A stretch of 20,269 bases of DNA from JAENVT01 sp040005915 (lineage in GTDB: Bacteria > Actinomycetota > Acidimicrobiia > Acidimicrobiales > Ilumatobacteraceae). The notes beneath the pieces are model-generated. The model made no database searches. It was given only the letters and a program-made list of their open reading frames with translations, and was not told the DNA's origin. A program made the translations under genes and the position numbers. Every line of letters starts with the position of its first letter. Within the stretch, counting starts at the first letter, position 1. Where the stretch lies: NCBI GenBank assembly GCA_040005915.1, contig JBDTYA010000035.1, positions 1 to 20,269 on the forward strand, in the 5' to 3' direction. Positions 20,135 to 20,269 of the stretch are shown in pieces.

Positions 20135-20269
20135 TCAGGCAATCGGGCGATCCTGCTTGTCCTTCTTGGCGGCCTTCGCGGCCTTCTTCCACTCGCGGAC
20201 CTTGCCGAGCGATGTCGGGTCGGTGATGTCGGCGACGCTGCGCGGCGAGTCGTCGCCGAACTTGCCGGC
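20135..20269 (-). CDS. C-terminal end of an unidentified gene (partial)
   Basis: On the minus strand, an open frame enters from the window edge and stops at 20135, giving the last 44 residues of a protein: AGKFGDDSPRSVADITDPTS, then LGKVREWKKAAKAAKKDKQD and RPIA. The lysine-rich, helical tail and the G/C-ending codons look like real coding sequence. It ends 3 bases after the convergent stop of the small anchored protein. I do not recognise the family. Confidence 0.65.
   Translation of the reverse strand, partial: AGKFGDDSPRSVADITDPTSLGKVREWKKAAKAAKKDKQDRPIA

Noticed and set aside
1..20269. tRNA, rRNA, CRISPR arrays, insertion sequences or integrase genes
   Set aside because: None were recognised: no regular spaced repeats, no transposase motifs and no tRNA-like cloverleaf was seen by eye. 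A covariance-model scan was not possible here.

Overview
The window is high-GC DNA with GTG starts, several apparently leaderless genes (a TANNNT -10 box 7-8 bases before the start codon), a DUF2142-type membrane protein and a secreted protein carrying three 'RLLDTR...DVVGYY' surface repeats. Together these point to an actinobacterium, possibly of the Acidimicrobiia/Ilumatobacter type (inference; no rRNA or marker gene is present). Nearly all of it is one cell-surface polysaccharide locus.

Layout. Minus strand, 53-3750: a GT2 glycosyltransferase, a small coiled-coil protein, a GT-A-like glycosyltransferase, a DegT/DnrJ aminotransferase and an undecaprenyl-phosphate sugar-1-phosphate transferase, tightly packed with ATGA overlaps. 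Minus strand, 3975-8275: the Wzt/Wzm export ABC transporter, a two-domain (CgeB-like GT + GT2) glycosyltransferase and a small coiled-coil protein. A 55-codon plus-strand gene candidate (3811-3978) sits between these two blocks. Plus strand, 8331-11827: a two-module GT4 glycosyltransferase, two consecutive small coiled-coil proteins and a GT2. Minus strand, 11946-about 13421: a tandem GT2 whose second domain looks catalytically dead. Plus strand, 13461-15716: a paralogue of the two-domain glycosyltransferase and two more small coiled-coil proteins. Then 15802-18387 is a large secreted repeat protein, 18377-19813 (minus) a DUF2142 membrane protein, 19832-20131 a small membrane-anchored protein, and 20135-20269 (minus) the tail of an unidentified gene.

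How it may work together. The sugar transferase would load the first sugar on undecaprenyl phosphate, the aminotransferase would make an amino sugar nucleotide, the glycosyltransferases (six or seven genes, about nine GT-like modules) would extend the chain, and Wzm/Wzt, whose ATPase keeps a C-terminal carbohydrate-binding-type domain, would export it.

The most unusual feature is a set of six stand-alone proteins of 49-99 residues, predicted coiled coils. Four of them end in a basic arginine-rich tail, and each is coupled to or directly abuts a glycosyltransferase gene. They may be scaffolds, membrane tethers or length-control parts of the assembly machinery, split off as separate proteins. 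That function is inferred, not shown.
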